DNA of 64,000 nucleotides from JAWPMT01 sp965242775 (GCA_965242775.1 CBDETI010000018.1:116588-180587); one strand, 5' to 3'. Positions 17,514 through 26,434 are shown, counted from the first letter of the stretch. Numbers and translations: made by a program. The notes: generated by a model from the letters alone, not told the origin.

Positions 17514-18992
17514 GTGGTTTCGTTTTTAAGTGCGGTACATATAGACCGGGAGATTTCAACGCCGCTGTATATACAGCTGAGCAACGGCATTGCAGCATTG
17601 ATAGAGAAGGGGTTTATAGCTCCTGGCACCCCCCTTCCCGGAACAAGGGTGCTTGCAGAGCAACTGAAGCTTCACCGAAAAACAGTAGTGGAAGCCTACG
17701 CCGAGTTAAGGGCACAGGGCTATATTGACATGAAGCCAGCGAAAGGCACCTACGTGCACCAGGACATTCCCAAGCTGACGCCAATGTCCATTAACACCAG
17801 ACGAGCTAATTCCGGACCCATTGCCGCATTCTCTTTTTCAAAGTTCACTCATCTTCAGCGACCATTTATTTCAGAGACTGACCAGTTGTCTATTGATGAA
17901 GGACTCCCTGATTTGCGACTTTCACCCATTCAAGACATTCGACGGACTTACAACGCCTTGTTGTCCAGAAAATCAAACCTCAGATACTTGAATTATCAAT
18001 CACCTGCAGGTGACTTACTATTGATAGAGGAACTGAGAAAGTACCTAACCACTACCAGGGGATTAAGTATTTCAGGGGACCAGATCATGATCACCCGTGG
18101 TAGTCAAATGGGGATGTTCCTGGCGGCCAGGCTTTTGCTAAAACAAGGAGATAAAATTGCAGTGGGGGAATTAAACTATCAAACAGCCAATATGACCTTC
18201 ATCCATGCGGGAGCTACCCTCGTGAAGGTGCCGGTTGATCAGGATGGATTAGATGTAGAAGCGTTGGATCGCCTATGTAGGGAGGAGCCTATCAAGGCAG
18301 TGTATGTGACGAGTCACCATCATCATCCCACAACAGCCACCCTTAGTGTAGAACGGCGCATGCGTTTGCTTCAGTTGGCCACAGCGTATGATCTGGCTAT
18401 CATTGAGGATGACTATGATTATGATTTTCACTATGAGAGATCTCCGCTGATGCCCTTAATGAGTGCCGACATCACAGGACGTGTCGTCTACGTGGGAGGT
18501 ATTTCGAAAATCGTGGCACCCGGGTTGCGAATTGGATTTCTTGTGGCTCCCCCCGATTTTGTCGATGCCGCGGTTTACTTAAGGCGCATACTGGACAGGC
18601 AAGGCGATCATATTATGGAACGTGTTATTGCTCAGATGCTGCAAAGTGGCGACTACCAACGGCATGTCAAAAAAGCGCTAAAAGTTTACGCCACTCGCAG
18701 AGACAAGTTTATCACTTCTCTCCAGTCCTTGTCCCAATATGTGTTTTTTGAAAAACCGAAGGGAGGGCTTGCACTCTGGTCTGGCCTGCGGGCACCTTTT
18801 ACCTGGCAGCAGGTTACCGAAGTTGCCAGTAGCAAGGGATTGGGTCTTCCTGCCTGGGAAAATTATGATCCGGACAGAACAGGTCACAATCATATCCGGC
18901 TCGGATTTGCCTCCTTAAATGATCAAGAACGGGGAAATGCCCTGGACATCCTGGGTGAAAGCCTAAACTACCTCAGGCTCCAAACCTCATAA
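17514..18992 (+). CDS. MocR-type regulator (GntR HTH fused to PLP aminotransferase-like domain)
   Basis: A 492-residue protein. The N-terminal 75 residues are a GntR winged helix (STPLYIQLSNGIAALIEKG, LPGTRVLAEQLKLHRKTVVEAYAEL). From about residue 110 follows a fold-type I aminotransferase-like domain with the PLP-contacting EDDYDYDFHYE and VGGISKIVAPGLRIGF, the lysine at about 331. MocR proteins use PLP or a related amine as a ligand to control vitamin B6 or amino-compound genes. The GTG start is chosen because the only nearby ATG (17503) is in another frame and stops at once. The divergent flavoprotein gene is the obvious target. The 3' end overlaps the convergent gene by 25 bases. Confidence 0.9.
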   Translation: MVSFLSAVHIDREISTPLYIQLSNGIAALIEKGFIAPGTPLPGTRVLAEQLKLHRKTVVEAYAELRAQGYIDMKPAKGTYVHQDIPKLTPMSINTRRANSGPIAAFSFSKFTHLQRPFISETDQLSIDEGLPDLRLSPIQDIRRTYNALLSRKSNLRYLNYQSPAGDLLLIEELRKYLTTTRGLSISGDQIMITRGSQMGMFLAARLLLKQGDKIAVGELNYQTANMTFIHAGATLVKVPVDQDGLDVEALDRLCREEPIKAVYVTSHHHHPTTATLSVERRMRLLQLATAYDLAIIEDDYDYDFHYERSPLMPLMSADITGRVVYVGGISKIVAPGLRIGFLVAPPDFVDAAVYLRRILDRQGDHIMERVIAQMLQSGDYQRHVKKALKVYATRRDKFITSLQSLSQYVFFEKPKGGLALWSGLRAPFTWQQVTEVASSKGLGLPAWENYDPDRTGHNHIRLGFASLNDQERGNALDILGESLNYLRLQTS

Positions 18993-19660
18993 ATATCCGC
19001 GCCTTTGCTGCTTTTTCCGCTGTGGTGCCATTTACCTTCTTTGAGCTCGAAACTGAAACTCAGAGAAGCTCCAACTCTTGATTGATCACGGGAGAAAAAC
19101 TCAATGTTCTCGATGTACTCACCGTCAACGCTGGTATAGGTACCTCCACCTGTTCCGAAAAACTCTGCGGTTTCGGTGTTGTAGGCAATCCACTGGAAAC
19201 GTGTGCCAGACAATATCTTCATGGTTATTCTTGGACCTGGCTGCCGCTCTCTCATTTCGCCATTTCTCATTCGACCGGTAATGTGCCACGCCCCCTGCAG
19301 ATTGCCCGGTTGACCATTATCCGTCCGTCGCCACGATTTGTCGTCATAGACCAGCTCGCCATCGTCCTTTATTTCGAGCTTGCGATTCCAGATTTTCCCA
19401 ACTTGATCTGGTGTTTCCGTGTGAAATTCGATTGTCATCACTAGCCAATCATTGTTAAGATTCCATGCGCCCCCGTAGGTGCCAATAAACTGGTCCTCAT
19501 TGTAGGTGGTCACGACAAAGTAACCATCAGTCCAGGTCATTTGATGTGTGATATCCTTGCCCTGGAATTGCCAGGCACCTAGCAACTCATCCTTAGCAAG
19601 GTTTTGACTTGCGGATGATAACGTGAGGATTGAAAATAGTAGTCCAAAATATCTTTTCAT
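18968..19660 (-). CDS. secreted protein with two lipocalin-like repeats
   Basis: A 230-residue protein with a signal peptide (MKRYFGLLFSILTLSSASQ). Two beta-rich halves follow, each opening with L(L/Q)GAW and each containing a GxYGG/GGGTY block and an IEF(H/F)-type strand, so the protein looks like an internal duplication of a calycin-like domain. Function is unknown. It overlaps the 3' end of the MocR gene by 25 bases on the opposite strand and is 8 bases downstream of the DUF3052-like gene, with which it is probably co-transcribed. Confidence 0.7.
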   Translation of the reverse strand: MKRYFGLLFSILTLSSASQNLAKDELLGAWQFQGKDITHQMTWTDGYFVVTTYNEDQFIGTYGGAWNLNNDWLVMTIEFHTETPDQVGKIWNRKLEIKDDGELVYDDKSWRRTDNGQPGNLQGAWHITGRMRNGEMRERQPGPRITMKILSGTRFQWIAYNTETAEFFGTGGGTYTSVDGEYIENIEFFSRDQSRVGASLSFSFELKEGKWHHSGKSSKGADIYEVWSLR

Positions 19661-19668
19661 GATTGCAG

Positions 19669-20079
19669 CTATCTGTCTTTTAATCTGAATACAAACTTTA
19701 ATCCTGACCAGTCTTCATCTACAGCGGCAACTTTCACGTCAACGAGTCCGGCTGTTAACCCTATTTCACGGACCGACTCCCTGTTGATATTGGTGGGAAT
19801 TTTTGAAGCTCCCTTCGGCCATGATATCCACATGAGTCCATTTTTTTTGAGGTGCGATTTGGCTTTAGAAACAACCCGTACCAAGGTGTCATTGTCGGTC
19901 GCAAAAACATGAACAAAATCCACTTCCCCTTCCAGTTCAGGGAGCTGCTCCAGACCTTCTGGCAAATCCTGGAACAGGTCGAAGTAGTGGTCGGGATTGT
20001 CGAAAAGCCATATTCGAAACCCCGGTTTTATTCCAAGTTTTTTGGCAAGTGGAGTTCCTGAATAACCTGCGGTTGGCAT
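19669..20079 (-). CDS. DUF3052-like protein
   Basis: A 136-residue cytoplasmic protein with the family opening GYSGTPLAKKLGIKPGFRIWL, the central VDFVHVFATDNDTL and the block LKKNGLMWISWPKGASKIPT. These match the DUF3052 family, whose function is unknown; the GYSGxxLxxKLG start is the most diagnostic part. The secreted protein gene at 18968-19660 follows 8 bases later on the same strand. Confidence 0.8.
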   Translation of the reverse strand: MPTAGYSGTPLAKKLGIKPGFRIWLFDNPDHYFDLFQDLPEGLEQLPELEGEVDFVHVFATDNDTLVRVVSKAKSHLKKNGLMWISWPKGASKIPTNINRESVREIGLTAGLVDVKVAAVDEDWSGLKFVFRLKDR

Positions 20080-20124
20080 AGCAATTGTTTTCTGGTCAAC
20101 AACAAGTTAGCGCGTTTTGGTGAA

Positions 20125-20150
20125 AGAAAAACGACATCCCGTAAGATGCC
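20125..20150 (-). terminator. intrinsic terminator of the 20178-21221 gene
   Basis: Read on the minus strand, GGCATC and GATGTC (20133-20150) form a 6-bp stem with one G-U pair, followed by GTTTTTC. It lies 28 bases beyond the stop codon of the secreted protein gene. Confidence 0.5.
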
Positions 20151-20177
20151 GCTCTACAACCTGAATCGTGGGTCTTT

Positions 20178-21221
20178 TTATTTTACTTTTTCTCCTTGCA
20201 GGCCTTTTGCGAGTTTCTCAATCGAAATAGCCAGCAAGGTGTTGATGGTCTTGCTTACTTCGCTCTTGTAGGTTTGGGGATCACATTCAATGGTGTTGGA
20301 AAGCTCCACCGTCTTGTTCTCTACTGTGAAGAAAGCTGCATAGTCCGGGACTGTTGTTCGACTTTTGGTAGCTACAGCTTTGAATTCTTGGCTATCAAAA
20401 ACACCGTTGATTGCTACAGGCTTTTCCAAGGTCAATTCAATAGCGGTTTTTGGGGAGGGCACACCGGGCTTGCTCAGTTTCCCGGATATGTAGGAGATTT
20501 TGGCCTGCCCAAGTCGGAGGTAGGGCCCCCCTTTGATCTTGGCGGTACCTAGCCTTGATTTTGGATCTAGGTAGATGCTGGGTATGCTGATAGCTACTTC
20601 TACCACAATAGCATCATCGATTTCATCCGATAGTTTAGGCACCGGACCATAGAGCGAGCTTTGAAATCCTCCTGCGTCACCGGTTACTCCGGCCATGAAT
20701 CCACCGGTTTTCTCTTTCCCTTTCTTGCTTACGCCTTTAACAAAGTACCCAAAATTGTCAGGTACGACCATCAAGCTACCAACAATTTGTTCCTGGTTGA
20801 TTCTAGGTCCATCGATCCGGTCCCAGTCGTTGAAAAATTCGGTAGCGCCCACTTGTGCCACGTTCATTATTTCAAGGCCTTGCTCTTGTAGGCTGTTTAT
20901 ATAGTTATTATACAGTTGGTTGGTCAATGCCTGCAGGTCATTGGGAGAGACTCCTTGCACGCCTACGGCCAGCCTGGCGGTGGCATTTCCCGTATAGGAT
21001 CCTCCACCTAGTTGCCTGCCCCCGTATACAGTTTTCTCGGCCTCAGCGATCATTTGATAAAAGACCTTGAAATTTTTGATGTAAACCTTTCTTGGGGCTT
21101 CCGAAAGTTTAGATGATTTAACAGTTACAAGGCGATAGTTTTTGTCACTGATCTCCTGTGATTGGGCAACGACAACCAGCAAAATCGCGGGAAGTAGGAG
21201 TAAATGTTTGATAGCTTTCAT
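20178..21221 (-). CDS. secreted hypothetical protein
   Basis: Taking the ATG at 21221 gives a signal peptide (MKAIKHLLLLPAILLVVVAQSQ) and a 347-residue product; the longer frame to 21278 adds 19 residues that spoil it. The mature protein is a mix of helix and strand with a glycine-rich stretch (VYGGRQLGGGSYTGN) and several strands around SLYGPVPKLSDEI. I recognise no family. It has no visible catalytic motif or C-terminal sorting signal and so is probably periplasmic. A terminator follows. Confidence 0.6.
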   Translation of the reverse strand: MKAIKHLLLLPAILLVVVAQSQEISDKNYRLVTVKSSKLSEAPRKVYIKNFKVFYQMIAEAEKTVYGGRQLGGGSYTGNATARLAVGVQGVSPNDLQALTNQLYNNYINSLQEQGLEIMNVAQVGATEFFNDWDRIDGPRINQEQIVGSLMVVPDNFGYFVKGVSKKGKEKTGGFMAGVTGDAGGFQSSLYGPVPKLSDEIDDAIVVEVAISIPSIYLDPKSRLGTAKIKGGPYLRLGQAKISYISGKLSKPGVPSPKTAIELTLEKPVAINGVFDSQEFKAVATKSRTTVPDYAAFFTVENKTVELSNTIECDPQTYKSEVSKTINTLLAISIEKLAKGLQGEKVK

Positions 21222-21309
21222 GGCCTGGTATTTTTGATCAAAAATCCGGCAATCCAGGAGGTCATGAAATACCACCATGAGGGCAAAATGATATACCGTA
21301 AACCCGTAG

Positions 21310-21642
21310 TTAGGTATCCGATTGCTTCCGGTCCAAATGTTGGCTCAGCCCCATAAGTTGTTGATCCCAGAATTTGTCATAAAACCGCACCCATTCCACT
21401 ATGTGTTGAAGCGGTTCGATGTTGGCAGAGCAAAATTTTTCTCTTCCGTCCGCGGTGAGATCAATTAAACCGGCTGATTGCAAGGCATTGAGGTGTTTGG
21501 TTACCCCCTGCCTGGTCATGTCAAAATGGGCGGAGATTTGCGTGATGGAAAGGGTAGTGCTTGCCAGCACTACCAGGTGGAAAATCTCTCGCCGAGTTGG
21601 ATCGGCAATGGCCTTAAAAATTTTACTAAGGGAATCAGACAT
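21310..21642 (-). CDS. ArsR-family transcriptional repressor
   Basis: A 110-residue winged-helix protein: IFKAIADPTRREIFHLV, the recognition region ITQISAHFDMTRQGVTKHLNAL and the wing AGLIDLTADGREKF. No cysteine metal site is present, as usual in the SRPBCC-linked ArsR subgroup. It overlaps the end of the SRPBCC gene by 8 bases, so both are transcribed together, and the two palindromes upstream of that gene (22075-22129) are its likely operators. Confidence 0.9.
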   Translation of the reverse strand: MSDSLSKIFKAIADPTRREIFHLVVLASTTLSITQISAHFDMTRQGVTKHLNALQSAGLIDLTADGREKFCSANIEPLQHIVEWVRFYDKFWDQQLMGLSQHLDRKQSDT

Positions 21643-22054
21643 TGGCTGCAGAAGCTAAATAATTCAGTAGATCTTCCGTAGCCTTTTCCCAACCTTTTTC
21701 AAAATGACCAAACATTTGAGCGGCTGTCTCTTGGCTGCCATATTTTTCGGCGCCATCATGGCGAAGGGTGAGTAACGTACCTCCGTCTTGTTCTGATAGC
21801 AGCCAACTTACTCTCGTCGCAGTTCCGCTATTGTTTACGTCCCAGGTGTAAACCAGCTTGTACACTGGGTTAGATTCGAGTACCTCACCGCGAATCTTAG
21901 TGTCTTCATGTGTGAAGGTGTAGTTATAACCGACTTCTGCTTTAAAGTCAGCATGGATAAACCAGGAACCAATTTCCTGCGCATCGGAAATGGCATGCCA
22001 GACAGTGTCAATCGGGTGGTTGTAGAATTTTTGCTTTTCGACGAAGTTCTTCAT
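21635..22054 (-). CDS. SRPBCC (AHSA1-like) domain protein
   Basis: A 139-residue protein of the START/Bet v1-like fold: the opening FVEKQKFYNHPIDTVWHAISDAQEIGSWF, the strands YKLVYTWDV and TRVSWLLSEQDGGTLLTLRHDG, and the C-terminal helix HFEKGWEKATEDLLNYL. These hydrophobic-cavity proteins are commonly paired with ArsR repressors, as here; ligands are generally unknown. It is first in the two-gene unit. Confidence 0.9.
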   Translation of the reverse strand: MKNFVEKQKFYNHPIDTVWHAISDAQEIGSWFIHADFKAEVGYNYTFTHEDTKIRGEVLESNPVYKLVYTWDVNNSGTATRVSWLLSEQDGGTLLTLRHDGAEKYGSQETAAQMFGHFEKGWEKATEDLLNYLASAANV

Positions 22055-22074
22055 GTTATCTAATCATTTAATAT

Positions 22075-22129
22075 GCAACTATTTGGTTGCTAATATAGGT
22101 GAAATTAAATTAAGCAACCATGTAGTTGC
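22075..22129. promoter_or_regulatory. two palindromic operator-like sites upstream of SRPBCC-arsR
   Basis: Two 16-bp sites, 22075-22090 and 22114-22129, both have the form GCAAC-N6-GTTGC, and each is close to the reverse complement of the other (14 of 16 positions). Their centres are 39 bp apart, and the AT-rich gap would hold the promoter. Such dual palindromes are typical of autoregulating ArsR repressors. Confidence 0.65.
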
Positions 22130-22133
22130 GCTT

Positions 22134-22787
22134 TTAGATCAGATTGTTAGCATAGGCAAACTTGATAAGTCCCACCAGGTTGTGAGTTCCCGTCTTGCGA
22201 AAGATGTTTTTGCGGTGTGTCTCCACGGTTCGTTCGCTGATGAATAATTCTTCGGCGATTTGTTTGTTGGTGAATTCTTTGGAAATGAGTAATAACACCT
22301 CGCGCTCCCGGTCGGTAAGGAGTCGTTCTTCATCTGGTCCATGCAAAGCCCGAAGCAGTAAGTTGTTAATATCCGAGCTTAGATAGGTTTTTCCGGAGGC
22401 TACAGACCTGATGGCGTAGACAAGTTCGGTGTGTGACTCTTTTTTCAAAAGGTACCCCTCAACACCTTCTCTTAGCACTTCTTTAACAAGGTGCGCCTCA
22501 TCGTGCATACTTAGAATTATTACCTTAATGTTTGGATATTTTCGTTTGATCTTTTTGATCAGGGTCAATCCATTGTCGTCAGGCAGATTGTAATCGGAGA
22601 TGAGTATGTCCGGCGTGATCCGAGTCAGTTTGTCAAGTGTTTCTTGTACCGAATTGGCTGTTTCGACCACCTGCAGATCACTCTCGGCCTCAAGAATTTT
22701 TTGCAGTCCATCGAGTAGGATCGCATGGTCGTCAGTAAGAAATATTTTGAGCAAGGCTTTCTCTTTTAAGAAAGATAAAAAATCCAT
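22134..22787 (-). CDS. NarL/LuxR-type response regulator
   Basis: A 217-residue regulator: a receiver domain with the acidic pair in LTDDHAILLDGL, phospho-acceptor Asp65 in ILISDYNLPDD, and a C-terminal LuxR helix-turn-helix (LTDREREVLLLISKEFTNKQIAEELFISERTVETHRKNI). Normal NarL starts lie just before KIFLTDDHA, so the first 10-11 residues may not be translated and a TTG at 22754 is an alternative start. It lies 32 bases downstream of a NarX-type kinase gene on the same strand, which is its probable partner. Confidence 0.9.
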   Translation of the reverse strand: MDFLSFLKEKALLKIFLTDDHAILLDGLQKILEAESDLQVVETANSVQETLDKLTRITPDILISDYNLPDDNGLTLIKKIKRKYPNIKVIILSMHDEAHLVKEVLREGVEGYLLKKESHTELVYAIRSVASGKTYLSSDINNLLLRALHGPDEERLLTDREREVLLLISKEFTNKQIAEELFISERTVETHRKNIFRKTGTHNLVGLIKFAYANNLI

Positions 22788-22819
22788 TCGCTAAAGAGAA
22801 TGGCTCCAAGTCAAATTTG

Positions 22820-24682
22820 CTATACCGTGATGGTGGTATTTTCAGTCGCTTTTGTGGCAGGTAATCTTTTTGGCGCATTGATGATTAACGTATTTCCTTT
22901 TCGACCGGCCAATGTTTCTAACTCCAAGGTCCCCATGATCAGCCTGGTTCTTGTGTTGATGTTTTTCCAGCCGTTTCCGCTACCGGCAGTGAGTAATTGA
23001 CTGTCGAAGCCCATGGCATCGTCTTCAATTATCATAGTTATTTCGTGATCATCCGTGGTTATTTGTACGGTAACCTTCCGGGCTTCCCCATGTTTGATTA
23101 TGTTGTTGATCCATTCCTGAATGATTCGATACAGGGAGATTTCCTGCACGTTTTCCAGCCGTTTTTCCAGGCCGAAAAGGTCCAGGTCTATTACCAATTG
23201 ACCGGTTTCGTTTACTTGAGCACAAAACTCCCTGAGTGCCGCCGAAAGCCCCTGATGTATGAGTGTATGGGGCATCAGGTCGAAACATATCCGTCTGAGC
23301 TCATCGTACATGCTGTCAATTGCTTTAGCGGAGGTATTAAAGACCCTTTCTCGTTCCTGGAGGTCGGTACCTGACTGCAGTCTATGCAGGTTGAGCTTGA
23401 TAATTGATATCAGCTGTCCGAACCCGTCATGCAGATCCCGGGCGTACCGGGCGCGTTCCTGTTCTTGGGAAGAAATGGCTGCATGGATCTCAGCTTTCCT
23501 AGCTTGTAGTTGGGTCTCCTGCAGCTCGATATGCTGCTTACGCTGCATTTTGCTTCTCAACAAAAGACCGATAATCACAATTAGGATCAGCGCCAATAAT
23601 GCTGCTATCAAAGCAATGCTATTTCTGGTAATTATCGCTTCTTGTTCGTCTATTTGGGCATTTTGCAATGCAATTTGTTGCTCTTTTTTTTCTGTTTCAT
23701 GTTGTGTCTGCAACTCGGAAATCGCTCTGCTTCTTTCCATATTGAACAGGCTATCCTCAATATTTTCTGCCCGAACCTTAAACCCCAACGATCGTCGGAA
23801 GTCCCCAAGCAGTGCGTAGGTAGATGATAAGGAATCCAAGCTTATTCGTGCCAGGTCGGGATACCCAAAGTTGAGACTCCCTCTTACCGCCTGGTCGTAA
23901 AAATGAGCGGCTTTTACATATTGGCTTTCCTGAATGAACAGATCACCAAGTGCTTTATAATTTTCGAGGACCCCCTGATCGTCTCCAATTCTTTGTCTTA
24001 TTGTTGTCGATTGATCAAAAAAAGCCAGCGCCTCTGTAAGGTTGCCCTTCCGGCGCTCAATATCGGCTATATCCAGCAGAACGTAGCCTAGTCCCACGCT
24101 ATCATTTTGGATCTTCCTGATTTCATAACACCTGATGAAGAGTGGGTCCGACTTCCTGTAATTTCCACGGCCCCGGTAAAATGTGGCTTGCATTCCCAGA
24201 GATGTACCCAGCGTACGAAGATCGTCGGCCTCTGTGGCCAACCTTTCGGATAGTGCCCATAAGTCAAGTGCCTTTTGATATTCTCCCTGCTTGCGGTGAT
24301 AGTTGGCCAGTTCATTACTGACCTGGGCCAACCCACTTTTGTCACCCAGGGAATCGTATAGATCAAAAGATGACAAGTAGGACCTCAGTGCAGGTTCGTA
24401 ATCGCCAGATAAGTATAATATAATGCCTAGATTCTTTTTCGAAAGGGCTTCTCTTTTCGGCCAATTGTTTTCTTCGGATAATGCAGCAGCTTTTCGTGTG
24501 AGGGTGAGCGAGTAACCAAAGTTGGCACTGTAGATCGAGTAGAAATTTTGGTTGATAAAATCGACTTTGCCTGAGTCCGATAGTTGATAGAGCGCTTCCT
24601 CTATTTCCGAGGTGCTGGATTGTGGCCATCCGATATTGCATGCCAGGATCAATAATAGGCAAAGGCGAACTCTCCGAAACAT
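22820..24682 (-). CDS. TPR sensor histidine kinase of the NarX/HisKA_3 type
   Basis: The start at 24682 (MFRRVRLCLLLILACNIGWPQ) gives a signal peptide; the frame continues upstream to 24811, but the added 43 residues look non-coding. About 620 residues: periplasmic TPR repeats (about 60-330), one membrane helix (ALIAALLALILIVIIGLLL), then a HisKA_3 dimerisation domain with RYARDLHDGFGQLISIIKLNL (His near residue 418) and a HATPase domain with IIQEWINNIIKHGEA and GNGWKNI. It is followed by the NarL-type regulator gene. A small secreted peptide gene is divergent to it. Confidence 0.9.
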   Translation of the reverse strand: MFRRVRLCLLLILACNIGWPQSSTSEIEEALYQLSDSGKVDFINQNFYSIYSANFGYSLTLTRKAAALSEENNWPKREALSKKNLGIILYLSGDYEPALRSYLSSFDLYDSLGDKSGLAQVSNELANYHRKQGEYQKALDLWALSERLATEADDLRTLGTSLGMQATFYRGRGNYRKSDPLFIRCYEIRKIQNDSVGLGYVLLDIADIERRKGNLTEALAFFDQSTTIRQRIGDDQGVLENYKALGDLFIQESQYVKAAHFYDQAVRGSLNFGYPDLARISLDSLSSTYALLGDFRRSLGFKVRAENIEDSLFNMERSRAISELQTQHETEKKEQQIALQNAQIDEQEAIITRNSIALIAALLALILIVIIGLLLRSKMQRKQHIELQETQLQARKAEIHAAISSQEQERARYARDLHDGFGQLISIIKLNLHRLQSGTDLQERERVFNTSAKAIDSMYDELRRICFDLMPHTLIHQGLSAALREFCAQVNETGQLVIDLDLFGLEKRLENVQEISLYRIIQEWINNIIKHGEARKVTVQITTDDHEITMIIEDDAMGFDSQLLTAGSGNGWKNINTRTRLIMGTLELETLAGRKGNTLIINAPKRLPATKATENTTITV

Positions 24683-24865
24683 ACCTAAATCTACTTGGAA
24701 ACCTGCATTTGATGGAACCACGATCTGGTGAATTCGATAATTGGTATAGTAGTAGGGTTGGGTGGAGGTAAGTAGGGTGGAAAGCTGTCTCAGCCGGGGC
24801 CGAGAAGCCATTTGATTCCTTTCCTGGAATGGTATAACTTCCCGTCAATTACCATTAAAACCAAA

Positions 24866-25039
24866 ATGATGAAAAAGAAGTTAGGTATTCTATTTTTCGC
24901 GTTGCTTCTCATGTTTTCGGCAACCGTCGCTGGGGACGTCAGAATAAGTGCCAAGTCCACATTAAATACAGAGACCAGCGCACCTGCGGAGAGCACTTGG
25001 TGGGATGATGTGGTCGATTGGGTCAACGACCTTTTTTAA
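24866..25039 (+). CDS. small secreted peptide of unknown function
   Basis: The start at 24866 (MMKKKLGILFFALLLMFSATVAG) gives a 57-residue product with a clear signal peptide cleaved near residue 23. The mature part is about 34 residues, acidic, and ends in an amphipathic tryptophan-rich segment WWDDVVDWVNDLF. It has no cysteine and no double-glycine leader. It stands between a divergent sensor kinase and a convergent desaturase and is followed by a strong palindrome at 25058-25089. Function is unknown; a signalling or surface peptide is possible but not supported further. Confidence 0.55.
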   Translation: MMKKKLGILFFALLLMFSATVAGDVRISAKSTLNTETSAPAESTWWDDVVDWVNDLF

Positions 25040-25057
25040 AATCTTCCGAAAGAAATA

Positions 25058-25089
25058 GCAGATGCCTGGGAATTTGTCCAAGCATCTGC
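25058..25089. terminator. palindrome between convergent genes, likely bidirectional terminator
   Basis: GCAGATGC at 25058-25065 pairs with GCATCTGC at 25082-25089, with a further TGG/CCA pair inside, giving an 11-bp stem with one mismatch between the small peptide gene and the desaturase gene. The flanks are A/T-rich but without a long T-run. Confidence 0.55.
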
Positions 25090-25102
25090 ACTATCAAAAT
25101 CT

Positions 25103-26248
25103 TTAAGCTAATGCCGCGCTGGCGCCGTACTGAGGTACGGTAGCGTTCTTGTCACTTAGTTTTTTCAACATCTGCATGTGCAGCTTGAGTGCAACCCAGA
25201 AATCGGGATTTTCTTGGTACTGCATACCGAAATCTTCCGCTGTATCCTTGATGATCCGGGTCAGAGGGATGTAATGGCCGTGGTTGATGTGCGGGAACAG
25301 ATGATGCACCACATGGATGTTGATACCGCCGCAAAGCCAGGTAATAAACTTGTCTTCCCTACTGAAATCAGCCGTGGTTTCCAGTACATGAATGAAGTAG
25401 TTGTTTTCGATATTGCCTTCATCATCCGGTAGTGGATAGTGCGTTCCGTTATAAACGTGTGTAACCTGGAACAATAAGGCGAAACATAAACTAGGTAGCA
25501 AGTGAAGATTTACCCAGGCAATTACCACCCACCACCATGGGGCGGAAAGCAGCAGTAAGGGAAGACCTAATGTAGCTCCGTAGTAGAATATTTTGCTTAC
25601 AAAGAGGATTACATATTCGGAGGCTGGGTGTTTGATGCCTTTGGCGTTTCCAATGTTAGCTTCGCCGAACATCCACTTGAAGTCCTTGACAAGTACCCAG
25701 TGTATCATGGCCAGGGAGTAAAGTATTGGCGTATAGATGTGTTGCCATTTATGCTTAGGCTCCCAGGGCTCGTGTGGTGTAAATCGGAACATACCATGCG
25801 TCTCAAGTGTCACATCGATACCTGCAATATTTACAAAGGCATGATGCGCATTGTGCATTCTGGTAAAGAGATAGCTATTGCCACCAATGAAGTTCATGCT
25901 ATAGCCCAGCAGTCGATTTACCTTGTTGCTCTTTGAATAGGCATTGTGACATGCGTCGTGCATGATGTTAAAAGCGATGAAGATATTCACGAATCCCAGC
26001 GCTAAAAAACCAGCCATCAATAGTGGCAGGTTAAAACTGAGCACATCGGAGATAATCACTGCGTAAATGAGCCCCCACATTACGAAGGCGAACACACTCT
26101 TGAACTTGACACCCGCGGTGGCGTAAGGTGAAAGATTATTTTCCTTAAAATAGTTATTGACCCTTTTCCTCAGTTCTTTGGCAAAATCATCCTTGCTCTT
26201 GGTACTCCTGTACTTAACTACCTTGTCTGAAGTCGTCTTCTTTAACAC
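25103..26248 (-). CDS. membrane fatty acid desaturase
   Basis: A 381-residue membrane protein with the three histidine boxes of di-iron desaturases: HDACH (about 96-100), HNAHH (about 131-135) and HVVHH (about 311-315), embedded in four or more membrane helices. It introduces double bonds into acyl chains of phospholipids or acyl carriers; the position is not readable from the sequence. The start is a GTG at 26248 (no ATG is available nearby), just downstream of a good promoter candidate. Cold-responsive expression is common for the family but not shown here. Confidence 0.9.
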   Translation of the reverse strand: MLKKTTSDKVVKYRSTKSKDDFAKELRKRVNNYFKENNLSPYATAGVKFKSVFAFVMWGLIYAVIISDVLSFNLPLLMAGFLALGFVNIFIAFNIMHDACHNAYSKSNKVNRLLGYSMNFIGGNSYLFTRMHNAHHAFVNIAGIDVTLETHGMFRFTPHEPWEPKHKWQHIYTPILYSLAMIHWVLVKDFKWMFGEANIGNAKGIKHPASEYVILFVSKIFYYGATLGLPLLLLSAPWWWVVIAWVNLHLLPSLCFALLFQVTHVYNGTHYPLPDDEGNIENNYFIHVLETTADFSREDKFITWLCGGINIHVVHHLFPHINHGHYIPLTRIIKDTAEDFGMQYQENPDFWVALKLHMQMLKKLSDKNATVPQYGASAALA

Positions 26249-26270
26249 AGCTAAATCTTTATTTCGGTCG

Positions 26271-26301
26271 CAAAATTAAGTGATAAAGGCTTTAAAACCA
26301 G
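26271..26301 (-). promoter_or_regulatory. candidate promoter of the desaturase gene
   Basis: On the minus strand TAATTTTG (26271-26278) matches the Bacteroidota -7 consensus TAnnTTTG exactly; a CTG 20 bases upstream approximates the -33 TTG. The start codon is about 23 bases downstream of the box. Confidence 0.45.
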
Positions 26302-26410
26302 TTTCACGTATTGATTAAGATAATTTGGATATAAACGTGGGGAATACTGTCCGGTTCTGTCCAAACTGTATCTGGGTCAAAAGGGACAATTTCTTGATTG
26401 AAAAAAATGG

Positions 26411-26434
26411 AAAAGGCCACCGAAGTGGCCTTTT
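26411..26434 (-). terminator. intrinsic terminator of trxA
   Basis: A perfect 10-bp stem (AAAAGGCCAC / GTGGCCTTTT) around a TTCG tetraloop lies 28 bases beyond the trxA stop on the minus strand and is followed by a T-rich run. It separates trxA from the desaturase promoter. Confidence 0.85.
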
